Notes: a model not told the origin generated them from the letters alone. Counted from the first letter of the stretch, positions 34,272 through 45,800 are shown. The stretch: DNA of 64,000 bases from Caenorhabditis elegans (GCF_000002985.6 NC_003279.8:14993501-15057500), one strand, 5' to 3'. A program made the numbers and translations.

Positions 34272-37050
34272 TCAAAGATTTCTCAAATAATTAGTGATTG
34301 AATGATGTGTTCCATGGCTAATAATGCTTGATTCGATGGCAAGTTTGATTAGTTTTACTAATTTTACAGATCTTTTCGATGGTGAAATACGAGATATACA
34401 TTTACATCCAATATACAAACGACGGGTCACTTCTGGAGCGCCGATCCCAAGACGAGTTCTGAAAATATATTAAGTAATGCTTTAAATTCATCTATTCCCG
34501 TTTCCGGAAATTATAAATTTTCTAGAAACTCAAAAATTAGATCTTTCAATATTTCGGTTTTTTCCAGAAATAAAATGTTTCAATTTTGTGGAAAATGTTC
34601 GTATTTTCATGATTTTAGAAAAAAAAATTCTTCAGAAAACTAGAATCAGATTCGTCTTAAATGTTATTTACGTATACTTTTTCTACATCAACTGAGCTAG
34701 GATATTAAGATAAACTTACATAAAATGCTCACTGCCTCTTCCAGCGATCAAGTCCAAATCCAAGTCATTCACATTTTCCAGTGAACTGCTACAATAAGCA
34801 ATCTGCTCGTCGAGTTGCAAAATTGCCACGTTGCATTCCGCCAGGATGTCTTGATAGTCAGCACGTAGTTTTTGAAGGTAAGCCAATTCTTGTACTGTTG
34901 TGAATTGATTTGTTTTATGGAGATTTTCAATAATATCCAAAAGATTTAATGTTGAATGGATGCTCTGCAATTTGAAAAAATTCATGTTTTTCAAAAAAAA
35001 GGAGTACTCAATTTACCATAACTGGTACCCAAAAGTTTTTGGGATTTTACCAAAACTTTTTGTCGTTTTCGAAATTTTTTTGCCATTTACCAAAACTTTT
35101 GGCAACTAACGAAAACATTTTCGCAACTTACCAAATCTTTTGGCAGGTTTCCAAAACTTTTTGGCAATTTACCAAAACTTTTGGCAACTTACCAAAACTT
35201 TTGGCAGGTTTCCACAACTTTTTGGCAGGTTGTCAAAGGCTTTTTGGCAATTTACCAAAACTTTTTTACAGTTTTCCAAAACTTTTTGGCATGTTTCCAA
35301 AACTTTTTGGCAGGTTGTCAAAGGCTTTTTGGCAATTTTCCAAAACTTTTCGGCAGTTAACCAAAAACGTTTAATCGACAGTCGATCCTAATAACTAACC
35401 TGTTCAAAGGGCAAAAACGCTAATTTCTCACAAACTGAACAGTTTCCAGATCCCTTCACAAATCCCGTGCAATTTTTTGTTCGACATTTTGAGCTTAACC
35501 CGATTAGATCCAGTTCTTCATTTTTGCACATTTCACACTGACACGTCAGAAAATGGACTCCGCGGATTGTTTTCCGACGTTCGGATGTTGGAAGCATTCG
35601 GGAAACGTACGATATTGTCAGCTGCAGAGTATTGCGTTTAGTAATGCCGTTGAAATAATTTTTTGCATGGGTGCCGCCAAACATTTTGTTGTCAATTTTT
35701 GGTTTTTTTTAGTAAAACAGAAAAATCTAAAAACCGAAAAAATAAAATTTGTCGTTTTAGGTTTGTAAAAAGAACCGAAACACCGGCAGGCCTGATTGGT
35801 GCAATTCACCCGGAAATTTCAATCTGGGGTGATAAAAGTTCCGAGCAATTGCTTTTTGATTTTGAAATCCCATTTGGAAAAGATACATCAATAAAAATCA
35901 TAACCTCCTTTGAATATTCCTCTTGATTGGTTCTCAGAAAAACTTGATTTCCTTCAAAGACAACATGTGACGTGGAAGCACACGAATGATTATGCTTGGC
36001 AACGCCCACATATAGGCCACTTCCAATCGGCTCAACACGTTTCTCATTGATAATGCTGAACGAATTGCACAAAACACTACAGATTATTCCGATAGTTTTG
36101 TTTGTCTCCAAAGATGTTGGGAAAATGTCTGAAAAAAGTGGCAAAAATTAAAAAAAAAAGGGTTCTACCAAAAACGACTTATTTTAGCTACAGCTACATC
36201 ACTCTACTTTTGGTTACGATAGCTGGAAAAACTTGTTCCTTCGCGTCAGAACCCAAAGTCAGTAGTTTGGCTCAAAAATCGAACTATTTGCAAGAGAAAA
36301 GGTGCAAAGTTTTTACGTGGTCGTGAATTTTATTACTGAAAGTATTTAAATTGGGACCACGCAAACTAATATGCTCCTCTAAAAACTACAGTGAAACAAA
36401 AATAACTAAAACTTTTCAACTCACTCTGCCCTGAACTGCTGATAATCGTTAAAACATCTGATAAAAATTGATTATGCTCTGGACTTGATCGAAATTCTTT
36501 GTAATCTGAAAATATCGGTATGTGTGTCAAGATCAGTCCTATTTCAGGTAATATATCTTACTTGTCTCCAAATCTTCTAAAACAGCCCCATTGAAACTTG
36601 GCGTCTGTGTGGAACGAGATGCCAATAAGACTCTGATGCATAGCTTCATGGTCAGTGTCATTGGAGTTGAGGAGCCTTGGCAACGCAGGATTTCACATTC
36701 GAACTGCAAAACATTGGAAATATGCATCGGATTTTTATAATTTCTTAAATTATTTGAAATTTTGCCAAGTGGATTTTTGAAAATTTCTTCTAAATTTTCC
36801 CAAGGGATTTTTTTTTCCAATTTTAATGTTTTTTTTCAAAGTATCACCCAAACAGTACCTGATGACAACTTTTCCAATCTTTTCGTTGACATTTCAATGT
36901 ACAATATGATACCGCTAAACAATCGTCGCATGTCAGAATTTCCGTTTCTTGTGAGCTGTCGATTTCCAGAAAACACGTGGCACAGTACAATTCCGAGAAT
37001 TGTGGAGAGAGCACAGCGGCAAGCGGTTGTTCACGAGCAACTGTGTACAT
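34272..37050 (-). CDS. set-10: SET and MYND domain protein (SMYD-type lysine methyltransferase)
   Basis: Putative protein lysine methyltransferase. Seven exons from the start: 37050-36859, 36703-36562, 36505-36425, 36128-35905, 35621-35400, 34964-34720, 34458-34272; 430 aa. The MYND zinc finger lies at about 23-64 (LYCATC, CDDC, SYCTLKCQRKDWKSCHQFECE). The SET core follows, with NSFSI, the NHSC motif and LTISYV; a post-SET cluster reads CQCEMC; the C-terminal part is helical. The usual N-terminal SET fragment before the MYND is very short. The frame stays open upstream of this ATG to an acceptor at about 37080, and a possible extra exon (about 37150-37215) splices in phase, so the true start may be further up. 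The FAM91 gene ends 89 bp away in the opposite direction. Confidence 0.88.
35030..35372. repeat. Minisatellite block C, same family, in a set-10 intron
   Basis: About 14 copies of a 20-24 bp unit (CCAAAACTTTTTGGCAATTTA, AACTTTTGGCAGGTTTCC) fill most of the intron 34965-35399. On the + strand they have the same orientation as blocks A and B, so they are antisense in the set-10 transcript. The longer word GGCAGGTTGTCAAAGGCTTTTTGGCAATTT occurs twice, a recent internal duplication. Confidence 0.9.
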
Positions 37051-37707
37051 TTTTTGAGAGAGAAATAGAGGTTTAAGCTGAAAATGGATTACTGTAAGTG
37101 TAGGTTACGGTAGAATTAGATCTTGAGAAAAACAAATATTTACAGAGAATAGTTTGAAATTGAAATTCGGAGTGGGTCGCCAGGTGACAATTCCCAAGTT
37201 TGTGTTTGAATCTGCAATGAAGTCCTTGAAATGTAAATGACATGGCAATTTTTCAATATAGTAAAGCTACGTGGTAGTTTCCTAATCTTTACTTCTCTAA
37301 ATTTTAGTAAAAAAGTGTGAAAAGAAATCGATAATAGAAAATTATTCAAATGAGATATCTCCAGGCGATATTTCTAGTCAATAAATACCATCATTTGTCC
37401 TTGCACATATTCTAGCGTTTACAAGAAGAGTATAATAATATCGATTCGGTAGAGCGTACTTGCATTTTTACATTGAAATGATTACCCAGACCTGGTGATG
37501 TGTTTAGAATAAAACTGGTTGGAACATTTAAAATTATTTCTACGTGACAAGCTTTTGATTCGTAGCAGACCTAAATTTGTTGCTTTTTTCCCCAATTTAT
37601 TGTCTCAATTGAAAATAGCCCAATTGTGCTTGTGGTGAACTTTTTTTTTTGAGAAACGCATCTTATTAGACAAACAGGTCTCTTTTTCGAAAACAAAAAC
37701 AATTTAA
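37051..37707. other. Spacer between set-10 and the membrane-protein gene
   Basis: This 657-bp stretch may contain additional 5' exons of set-10: a phase-compatible candidate lies at about 37150-37215. No other gene is seen. The gap is longer than the usual distance of about 100 bp inside C. elegans operons, so co-transcription is not supported. Confidence 0.4.
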
Positions 37708-39461
37708 TTAAGATCTTGTCCAGATTCTGAAAATTGCTGCAAACCCGACAATTTTGCCGCCAAATGCAATTAGGCTCGGGTGAGCCATATTTTGAATAAT
37801 CCATTGAGCACACTGTAAAAATCAAAATTCATACAAAATTCGGATTTTAATCAAAATAACTACCGATGCCAATAGGTTTCTGGAGTTTTCTAAAACCAAG
37901 TAGACACTAGGTGATAGGGATAAGGTAAGCCAGAGATGACTGTAGAGATTGCAGATCATGAATATGAAGGAGAGAGACATAAGCACCTGGAAACAACCAA
38001 AAAATGTTGTATGTATTTCTATTGTATAAAAGATAGTTCACTGACAAAAAGCAATCTTTCGAAAAGATTATCTTTTCGATGTCCAAACATAACTTTCAGA
38101 AATGTAACTACCGAACAGTTATAATATTACAAGTTTAATTGTGTCATATGCTGGTTTGATATTTAGCAATTCCCTCACAATCTCTTTCACCCAGAACTCA
38201 CATAATCGATAGACTCCCAGCTTGCAGTGACCTCCACACTGCTCAATAAATACGAAACAAGAGCCGGTAGGAAGAGTAGAATAGTAACAAATCGAGTGTA
38301 TTCCAGCATAAAAGCATTGATATGACCTAGAAAACTCTTAGTTTGATAAAGAGAAAAATATTTTTAAACCTTTTCCTAAACAATCCATCGAGTTTTTTAG
38401 TAAAATGAACGAGAGGGCTCTTGAAATTGGGAGCAGAAATGCGGACATCAAAGAAACTCCCGTATATTCCATTTGTCCAGGTTCAAGCCAGGCTATTGAC
38501 ACTGCGATCGCAAGGGGAGCCTGCAATAAACTAGCATTACGCCGCAGAAGAAAACTCAGCCACTCCCAAACACCCACGACCGATTTTTCTACATTTTAGG
38601 CCATCTTACAATCATCCAACAGTCCGTTTTAGTCAAGCCCTTCCCATTTTGACGCGTCGAGTAGTAGAAGAGAATGCATCCGGCAAATAGGAAATCGAAA
38701 CTTCTGAAAATGAAAACAACCATTATAGAGTTTTCACATCCCAGAGGTTAAATACTATTCTTGAGCGAATCGTACCTGACAAGAAACAGCTCTCCGGTTC
38801 TGTTGTGTGAGTTAGCAAGAGAGGCAATCAGAACCTCGAGTAGTTTGGCACCGGCTGCCGGGAGAAGTATCTGAAAAGATTTCCACGTGGCACTTTTTTT
38901 TTTGCATGTTTTTGAACTTGGCACAAATGAATTTTTGAAGCTACATTTTCCGCACGGTGAACTATCATATGTGTCTTGTAGTTTTCTTCTACACAAAAAA
39001 CACTAAACTTACCGAAAACGGAAGATATTGACACAATACCTACGAGTACGGTAGCAGAAAAGTCTTGTTTGTGCCAAAATCCGATGTCACAATTTCGGAT
39101 TAGGAGCTTTACTTGCAAATGGCGAAAACAAATTTACCTTCTTGGGAATATGCGCCTGTGGAATATAATTTGCAAAATGGATCAGTTTCAGAAAAATGAA
39201 GGTGAAGAAAAACTGGGCGAAGCTTGTGGCGATGAGCTTAATGTCCAATACAAAAAATAGTACATTATGAGCCGCCGAGAGCACAAATGCCGATGCAAGT
39301 TCAAGGAGAAAGTAGTAACCAGCTTCTGACTGTAAATTATTTTATTTTTTGAAGCAAAATAGTGAGTTATTTTTTTGGATTAAAAATCTTGTTTTTAAAT
39401 CGAAAATCAATACAATTAAAAAAAATCAAACCTTTGAAACCTCCTTTTTCTCAGCTGACAT
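37708..39461 (-). CDS. Multi-pass membrane protein, possibly SLC35/drug-metabolite-transporter-like
   Basis: Nine small exons from the start: 39461-39432, 39329-39138, 39039-39013, 38870-38776, 38703-38610, 38520-38370, 38326-38202, 37986-37864, 37812-37708; 313 aa with consistent phases. At least eight hydrophobic helices are visible, including YYFLLELASAFVLSAAHNVL, FAQFFFTFIFLKLI, FDFLFAGCILFYY, LAIAVSIAWL, FVTILLFLPALVSYL and VLMSLSFIFMICNLY. The helix count and the C-terminal GGKIVGFAAIFRIW recall nucleotide-sugar or triose-phosphate transporter relatives, but no signature proves a substrate. The 27-nt third exon is the weakest call. The neighbours give no functional hint. I do not recognise the gene with certainty. 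Confidence 0.75.
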
Positions 39462-39917
39462 TTTGGTAGCAAACTCAGTGAAATCTATGTGGAATACTGC
39501 AGGGATATGTTCGTTTCGTTTCACAGAGAAGAGGCGCATCGAACAATTTGGGGCATCTTGATGAGATTTTATCGAATTCTCGGAGGTGTGTAGTAGGTTT
39601 TATGGATTTCAGAGTGGATTTCAGAGTGAAGTCATTGAACTTTCTGGGAAACATCTGGGAAACAATATCCGACAAAAGCTCAAAAACGCATAGAAGATTT
39701 AGTTTTAATTTGATTGATCCCAATTAGTTCACTTTATGTATTTTTTCACACAGAAAAATACAATTTTCGCTCATTTTTTTGTGAAAAAAATACAAATTTC
39801 TATTCAATAATCATATTGTTCAATATATGTTCTATATATGTTCTATAATTTTTCCTTTCGCCAGCTCACTTTCCAGAGAAGCTCTCGATCCGCCCTCGAT
39901 CCGCCCCTAAACCTGCC

Positions 39918-40534
39918 CAGCGGAGTAGCATATGAGACTTATGCCGTTTGATGAACCATGTTTAGAAACGGTTATCCGTAAACTTTTAGCTGCAAGTCTC
40001 CATAATCAAGCTCACGACATGCTCTTAAAGACATCTAAAACAACACTGTAACGTAGCACTTAGGGATCAATATTCACTTCGGAAACTCATGTCTCCGCGG
40101 ATTTTGATGGAAAAGTTATCAACTTTACACGTTTGGAGTTGAAAGTTTTTTATCAAAAAAATCTTTGTTTGAGATTAAAGCATGTGAAGTGCGGTAAATG
40201 TTATTGTTAAATATGTTAATGCTGTTGATGCAATTTTTATGCTTATATCTGGAAAATTTTGAAAATTGACCCATTACAAAGGAAGTAGATGAAATTAATC
40301 TCAGACTTTGACATGACATGGTATTTTTCCGATCAAATAGTATTATCCATACCAAAATCAGAGATTGAGTTCGTCTACTTCCCTTGTTAGTGTTTGCAGT
40401 TACATTGTTGTTTTCGCTTTCTTTGAGCGTACGCCGTGAACTTGGTTCTGAAGATTCGCCGCTAAAAATTTTCAAATCACCGTTTCTAAACATGGTCTAT
40501 CGACTGACATAAGTCTCTTATGCTATTCCTCTGA
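39918..40534. mobile_element. Non-autonomous inverted-repeat element of about 617 bp
   Basis: Terminal arms of about 54 bp at 39918-39971 and 40481-40534 are inverted copies with few mismatches; both contain CCGTTTCTAAACATGGT and ATAAGTCTC(A/T)TATGCTA in complementary orientation. The interior has no transposase-like frame. It is read as a miniature DNA transposon or a foldback remnant. No target-site duplication could be fixed by eye. Confidence 0.8.
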
Positions 40535-40723
40535 GCACCTTCACATGTTCCCCTCGTCAGTGGTGTACAAACGCGCTCCACTGCTAATGCATTTGATTCT
40601 CAGCGCGCGCAACCAAATTTGTTTTTCGCGCGCTCTCCTCCTAATTTAGGCCTTTTTTCTTGGCAGTGTATCGATTTTGTTCGTTCGTTGAGCGTTGCGC
40701 GTTCATTGTCATTATAGAATCGT

Positions 40724-40756
40724 ATATAAAGCGAATAGAATCAGTCTATTCGCTTG
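40724..40756 (+). promoter_or_regulatory. TATA box followed by an 11-bp-arm hairpin
   Basis: TATATAAA at 40724-40731 overlaps the first base of a perfect inverted repeat, AAGCGAATAGA at 40730-40740 and TCTATTCGCTT at 40746-40756, with a 5-base loop. The distance fits transcription starting at or just after the hairpin, upstream of the ANP32 gene. Confidence 0.5.
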
Positions 40757-41031
40757 GAATTTTTAACATAGCCTTCCAAAATTTGCTGCACCATCGTTTC
40801 ATTGATTTTATCCGTGTTTCTTGAGTCATTCGTGCGTGATGTAAGAAACTGGACTCTAAATGGACTAAGCATTTTTATACTGATTGTGACCGTCTAAATA
40901 GCTTTTTTTATTCGACTTGTTTCCAATTCGGAAAGAAACTCCATTTTCTGTTCGATTTTTTAATTTTCTCTCTTGTCTCTTACATCTCAACTTTATTTTA
41001 ATGCCTCTACCTTCAGACTACATCCTCAATC

Positions 41032-41776
41032 ATGCCGTCTATGGCCGAAATCTACGTCAAAGAGCTCAGAGAGAGGGATCCAGCTACTGTCGATACTCTA
41101 TTCCTCGACAACGCTGAAGATGGACAAATCGGAGGACTCACCGACCAGCTTATCAACTTGGAGATGCTCAGCATGGTGAAGTGCGGACTCACCACACTCG
41201 CCGGGTTCCCAACTCTTCCAGCTCTTACCTATTTGGATATCAGTGACAATCAGCTTGGAGACAACGCTTCGTTTGATGTTCTTGTGAAAAATGCTCCAGA
41301 TCTTAAGAAGATCACACTCGCCAGCAACAAGCTCTCTTTGGATAATCTCCGGTGCTTAAAGGTTCTTCCAAATCTTTTCGAGCTCGACTTGTCGAATAAT
41401 CCAAGTCTCGGACTCCTCGAGGACTATCGTGAGAAGATGTTCGAGATGATTCCATCGCTGAAGATTCTTGATGGATGCGATGTTGATGGAGAGGAAGTTG
41501 AGGAGGAGTTTGCCGGTGAGGGAGGAGAAGACAGCGAGGAGGGAAGCGGCGATGAAGATGGACCCGGACTCAGCTATCTCGAGAAGAGCCAGTTCTCCGA
41601 CGACGAGACTGACGATTATGCTCCAGAGGTTAGTTTTCGGACTCATATTTCAGAAACGTATGTTCTTAATTTCAATTTTTCAGGGAGGAGACGCTGAACC
41701 ACGTGGGACAAAACGTGGAGCTTCTGATAACGGAGAAGAGCCAGACAACAAGAAGGCAGCTGGCGACGACGAGTAA
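41032..41776 (+). CDS. ANP32-type acidic leucine-rich nuclear phosphoprotein
   Basis: Two exons, 41032-41628 and 41684-41776, 229 aa. Leucine-rich repeats occupy about residues 15-145 (LEMLSMVKCGLTTL, LTYLDISDNQLGD, LKKITLASNKLS, LFELDLSNNPSL) with the capping segment EMIPSLKILDGCDVDGEEVEEE typical of ANP32. The tail is Glu/Asp-rich with a basic patch (RGTKRGA) near the end that could be a nuclear signal. Family members are histone chaperones and phosphatase inhibitors that act in the nucleus. The second in-frame ATG (codon 4) is an alternative start. A polyadenylation signal AATAAA follows near 41945. Probably F33H2.3 (name from memory). Confidence 0.93.
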
Positions 41777-42876
41777 ACTTCGACGCCTACGGACTCATCA
41801 TCTCAACCTAATATATTTATTTCAAATATTTTTTCCAAAAAAACTTCCCTCATTTTCTTTATGGCTGCGCTGTACACTAAACCCCAACTTTAATGATCTG
41901 AAAAACTGAACCCAAACCACCAGACACTGCAACAACTTTTTGATGAATAAAAAATCTTTAACATTAATCTATCGTTTTATTTTCTTTTGTGGCTTTTGTG
42001 TGCATTCTATACCATATTATATTACTGAAACACTGAATTCTGAGAATGCGTATTGCGCAACATATGTATATCTTGCAGCGAAAACTACAGTAATTCTTTA
42101 AATAACTACTGTAGCGCTGATCAGATTTTACGTTGTTTATTTTCTAATTTTTTGATGAAAACTATAAAAAAGGCATCGAATTGACAAAAAACACGAAAAA
42201 TTAGAGGAAAATTAAACATCGCCTGCCACAATCCTAAAAACAATTTGTTTCGAAAGTATCAGCTACAGTAGTCATTTAAAGAATTATTGTAGTTTTCACT
42301 ACGAGATATTTTACGCGTCATATATGTTGCGCAATACGCTATTAATACGGATTCTCAGAATTTATTGTTCCCGTAATAGTTCTGCCTGTGTGTAGCGCAA
42401 ACTTCAAAAGTCAATAAACTCGAAATTTGAAAAATTGCCAAAAACGAGACTCCGAAATAACGGGCGCGCGTGTTGTTTAGCGCTTTCAGTCCACATTACT
42501 TTTCCCCCACATTTCTCCCAATTTGTTAGGTTTTGCTCATATTTTCCCACATTCGAAGTATTGAGAGTTTATTTTTCCATAAAAGAACCGATTTTCTTCC
42601 TAAATCCAGCTGTGCGGTCATTTTTCACGTAGGCATATTTTTTCTCACAATTTTAAGGATTTCTGCGTTCTTTATCAAATGAAAGGTCCCATTTCTTCCA
42701 ATTTTTAGGTTTTCTGGTTCTCTGCGTTCCATCTTTGAATGAATCTTCGATTGTATTTTTATATGTAGGTTTTCTACTTTCATGTCTAGACATGTCTCCC
42801 AATAACGTTGATTTTCTTTTAGTTTTTAGGTTTTCTGCGTTTATTTTCATTAAGAATCAAATTTCCTCTTTCAGAA
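41777..42876. other. Spacer between the ANP32 and nucleotidyltransferase genes
   Basis: This 1.1 kb holds the ANP32 3' UTR, a foldback element (42017-42379), and upstream of the next gene a set of dispersed near-repeats of TTTTTAGGTTTTCTGCGTT (about 42520-42845). No other gene is seen. Confidence 0.5.
42017..42379. repeat. Foldback element, same family as in pole-1 and dog-1 introns
   Basis: The left end TATTACTGAAACACTGAATTC and the right end GAATTTATTGTTCCCGTAATA are imperfect inverted repeats. GAGAATGCGTATTGCGCAAC pairs with GTTGCGCAATACGC, and CTACAGTAATTCTTTAAAT with ATTTAAAGAATTATTGTAG. It is shorter than the other two copies because the central palindrome is missing. Confidence 0.85.
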
Positions 42877-45800
42877 ATGTCGAGAAAACGAAAAATGTCA
42901 CAGTCGAAAAAGCCAAGCTTACCACGCCGTCCAATTATTCAAAATCTCACATTCATGGGAACTGAATTGGGATGCCCATTGTTAGTTCAGGACATGGATT
43001 CCAGTAAGACTAACAAAATTAAAAGAAATAAATAAATATATGTGTATTTCAGTGAACAAACGTGGTGAAGAGCCTCCGGAGAACGCTGACGTGAAGCGAT
43101 TCATATCGTTCGCCACAATTCCAGCGTGTTGTCTGCATTCAAAAGGAACCGGCCAAGACGCTCAGTCAGTAAATTTACATATTATTATTGCAATTAAATC
43201 AATTCTTTTTAAATTTCAGGTCCGCAGACGAGTCGGCAGGTTACGCAATGCTCGACTTTTTCAAACTTTACATCTCTAATGGATTCAGAAGTAAACTTCT
43301 CAATTGTGCAAGTGATGAAGAAGTAAAAGAGTTGATTCCTCAAGTTCAACCACTTTTTGAACAATTCAAAGCTGCAATTGCAGCTGATTTTCTGTCGATC
43401 AGCAGAGTTTGAACGTCATTTCGAAATTTTGATTTAAAAAAGTTTTTCAGTGCACTCAATTCGAGTTGACTCCAGCAGCGAGGGCACGCGGAAAAGAGCT
43501 TAAAAAGCGTGTTCTGACAAATTTAAAAAACGCGGGAGTTGGATACACAACGGTTACTCCTAAGAAAACTTTAAAAAATGATGATGATGACGTGGAAGAA
43601 GACGTGCCGAATGAAACAGTGGACCCCAGTGATGCTCCAGGATCATCATCCAGTGATGATATTGTTATCGTTAGAGAAGTTGCGAGCGAAGCATCGCCCA
43701 AACTTCGCAAGATGCGAGAAATGGACGGAGCGAAGAAGAAGCTCATCGAAGAAGCTACAATGCGCCTGGGGTACTTTAATTCTGCGATTTTTGTCAAAAA
43801 TTGTAATGCGAACCCGCGACGCAGATTAAATTGCTGAAAATTCATGTATTCCCGATTTTTTCGCTGGTTGTTCTGAAATTACGGGAAAATGCGTAATTCT
43901 AGTAAAAATAGACTCAAAATATTGAGTATAGTTACTAGGATTTTTGACATGTTAGCAAACCGATATATATCTAGCTAAACTTAACATTTAATTTTAAAAT
44001 CCGTTGGAAATTAATTTTTTTAAAATAAAATAAAATACATGTAATGGGGTTATTCAAGTAATATAGCAAAATGTATGTAAATACATTTGTGACGTCACAA
44101 ATGTATTTAAATACATGTTTTTATATACTTGAATACAGTCGTGACGTAATTTTTCTAATTTTCCGACACTACTTGAATAACCCCATAAGGTACAAAAATT
44201 GCTGCTAATCGTCTTTCAATGAAATGCTATTTTTTTAGTGAAAACCGCCGATCTCCATCTCTCGACTCTGACACCTACTTTGGAGAATGTCAACAGCTGC
44301 TTCACGGTCCAACAGAAGTCTACTGTGCCCGTCCCGAATCGAACCAGTTTGTCCAGCAGTACGAAGAAGCGAATTCAACTGAAGCATCTGAGGATGAAGA
44401 CAAGGAAGCTGTACCGATGAAGCGTGCTCGAGTGGATATAGAAGAAGACGACGACGACGTCATTGTTCTGAATATGACCACCTCTTCTGGAGTTTCGGAT
44501 AAAAAAGGTAAGTCAGAAGTCCAATCGCAGGCTTCTTAATGAAAAATTCAAGACGTTTCAGGTTCTGAGGACGAAATAGGTGATATAGTTGACGAGTGGG
44601 ATGCAAATGACGAGGAGGAGAAGACTGACGAACTGGAAGAGCTTGAAGATGACGATATTCAGATAATTGAGGCAGGGGATCAAGGAAACGGTGTAGAAGA
44701 GGTCTCAAGCACAGTGATTTCGGTGGAGACTCCCAACAGTTCTTCAGATGAGAATAAGATCTACAATGGTACAGTTTGAGAGAAATGTATTCCTCACCTT
44801 ACAGTTTTTGGTACTTGTGTATTACATGTCCTCGTTTTTAAAGTATTTTTAAATTATAAAAAATAAAAACGTGTACCATAGTTTTGTATCTGTAGGCTTA
44901 GGAAAGAACCATTTCTTAGCCTAAAGAGGAAAAGTGCATACAAAATTAAATTTAAATGGAGAAATTAATGAACATTTCATCTAATTTAAAAAGGATGACA
45001 TGTAATACACAGGTACCCAGTTTTTGTTGAAATTCGAGGTGGTTACTGCAAGGAGCCAGAAAACACGTTAGATACAAAATCGGCCTGAGAGAAAATTATC
45101 AACTTTTCAGGCGTTTAAGGCGAAAAATCATACATTTTTAACACCAACACAAAAAAGATTGCTCCGAAATCAAAAATTGTAGGATCCTCCTCGAGGAGTA
45201 CACGAATTGCGTATATCGACACTCGCCCAACTGTTCCATTTTCAAATATATAATACAAAATTATTTCCAGGCCACCAAACGCATCAAATTTTCCGAGAAG
45301 TTCGCCAGTTGCCAGTCAATTATCAGGCACGAACCATCGGTGTAGTGCTCAACGAGCGGATCGCTGGCTCCGTCGAGAAGTTTGTGAACTCGATCACCAA
45401 AAAGTCGTTCAATTCTGTCAAACAATTGTCTAAATTGGCATGGGATCACTACCTGGGAAATGCACAACCGGATTTTGTGTTTCTCAAGAAAATGGAGGCT
45501 CGTCAAAAGCTATTCTCGGAGATCAAGAAGCTGTTCCCTGACACAGAGATCAAGCTCCAGACAACTGGCTCAACAGTGAACGGATGTGGATCTTTCAACT
45601 CTGACATGGATCTTTGTCTATGCTTTCCGACAAATGGATATAAAGGACAAGTATGCGACGATTTTCACTGCGACAGAAATTATTCGACGAAAATTCTTCG
45701 CAAAATTGATAAGGCGTTTCGAAGATCGCATTGGAGCCATCCTCTGAAGAAGATAATCAAGACAATGCAGCTGGTGCCGGCGAAAGTTCCAATTGTGAAA

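Larger units (their letters stand above)
39462..41031. promoter_or_regulatory. Divergent intergenic region upstream of the membrane-protein gene and the ANP32 gene
   Basis: The 1.57 kb holds a 617-bp inverted-repeat element (39918-40534) and then the likely ANP32 promoter. That part has CG-rich words (GCGCGCGCAACC, TTCGCGCGCTC) near 40600-40630 and a TATATAAA box at 40724-40731. An acceptor at 41015-41016, 15 nt before the ANP32 ATG, is probably a trans- or cis-splice site in the 5' UTR. Confidence 0.5.

Noticed and set aside
35039..35391. Open frames in the set-10 intron
   Set aside because: Same minisatellite artefact as block A.
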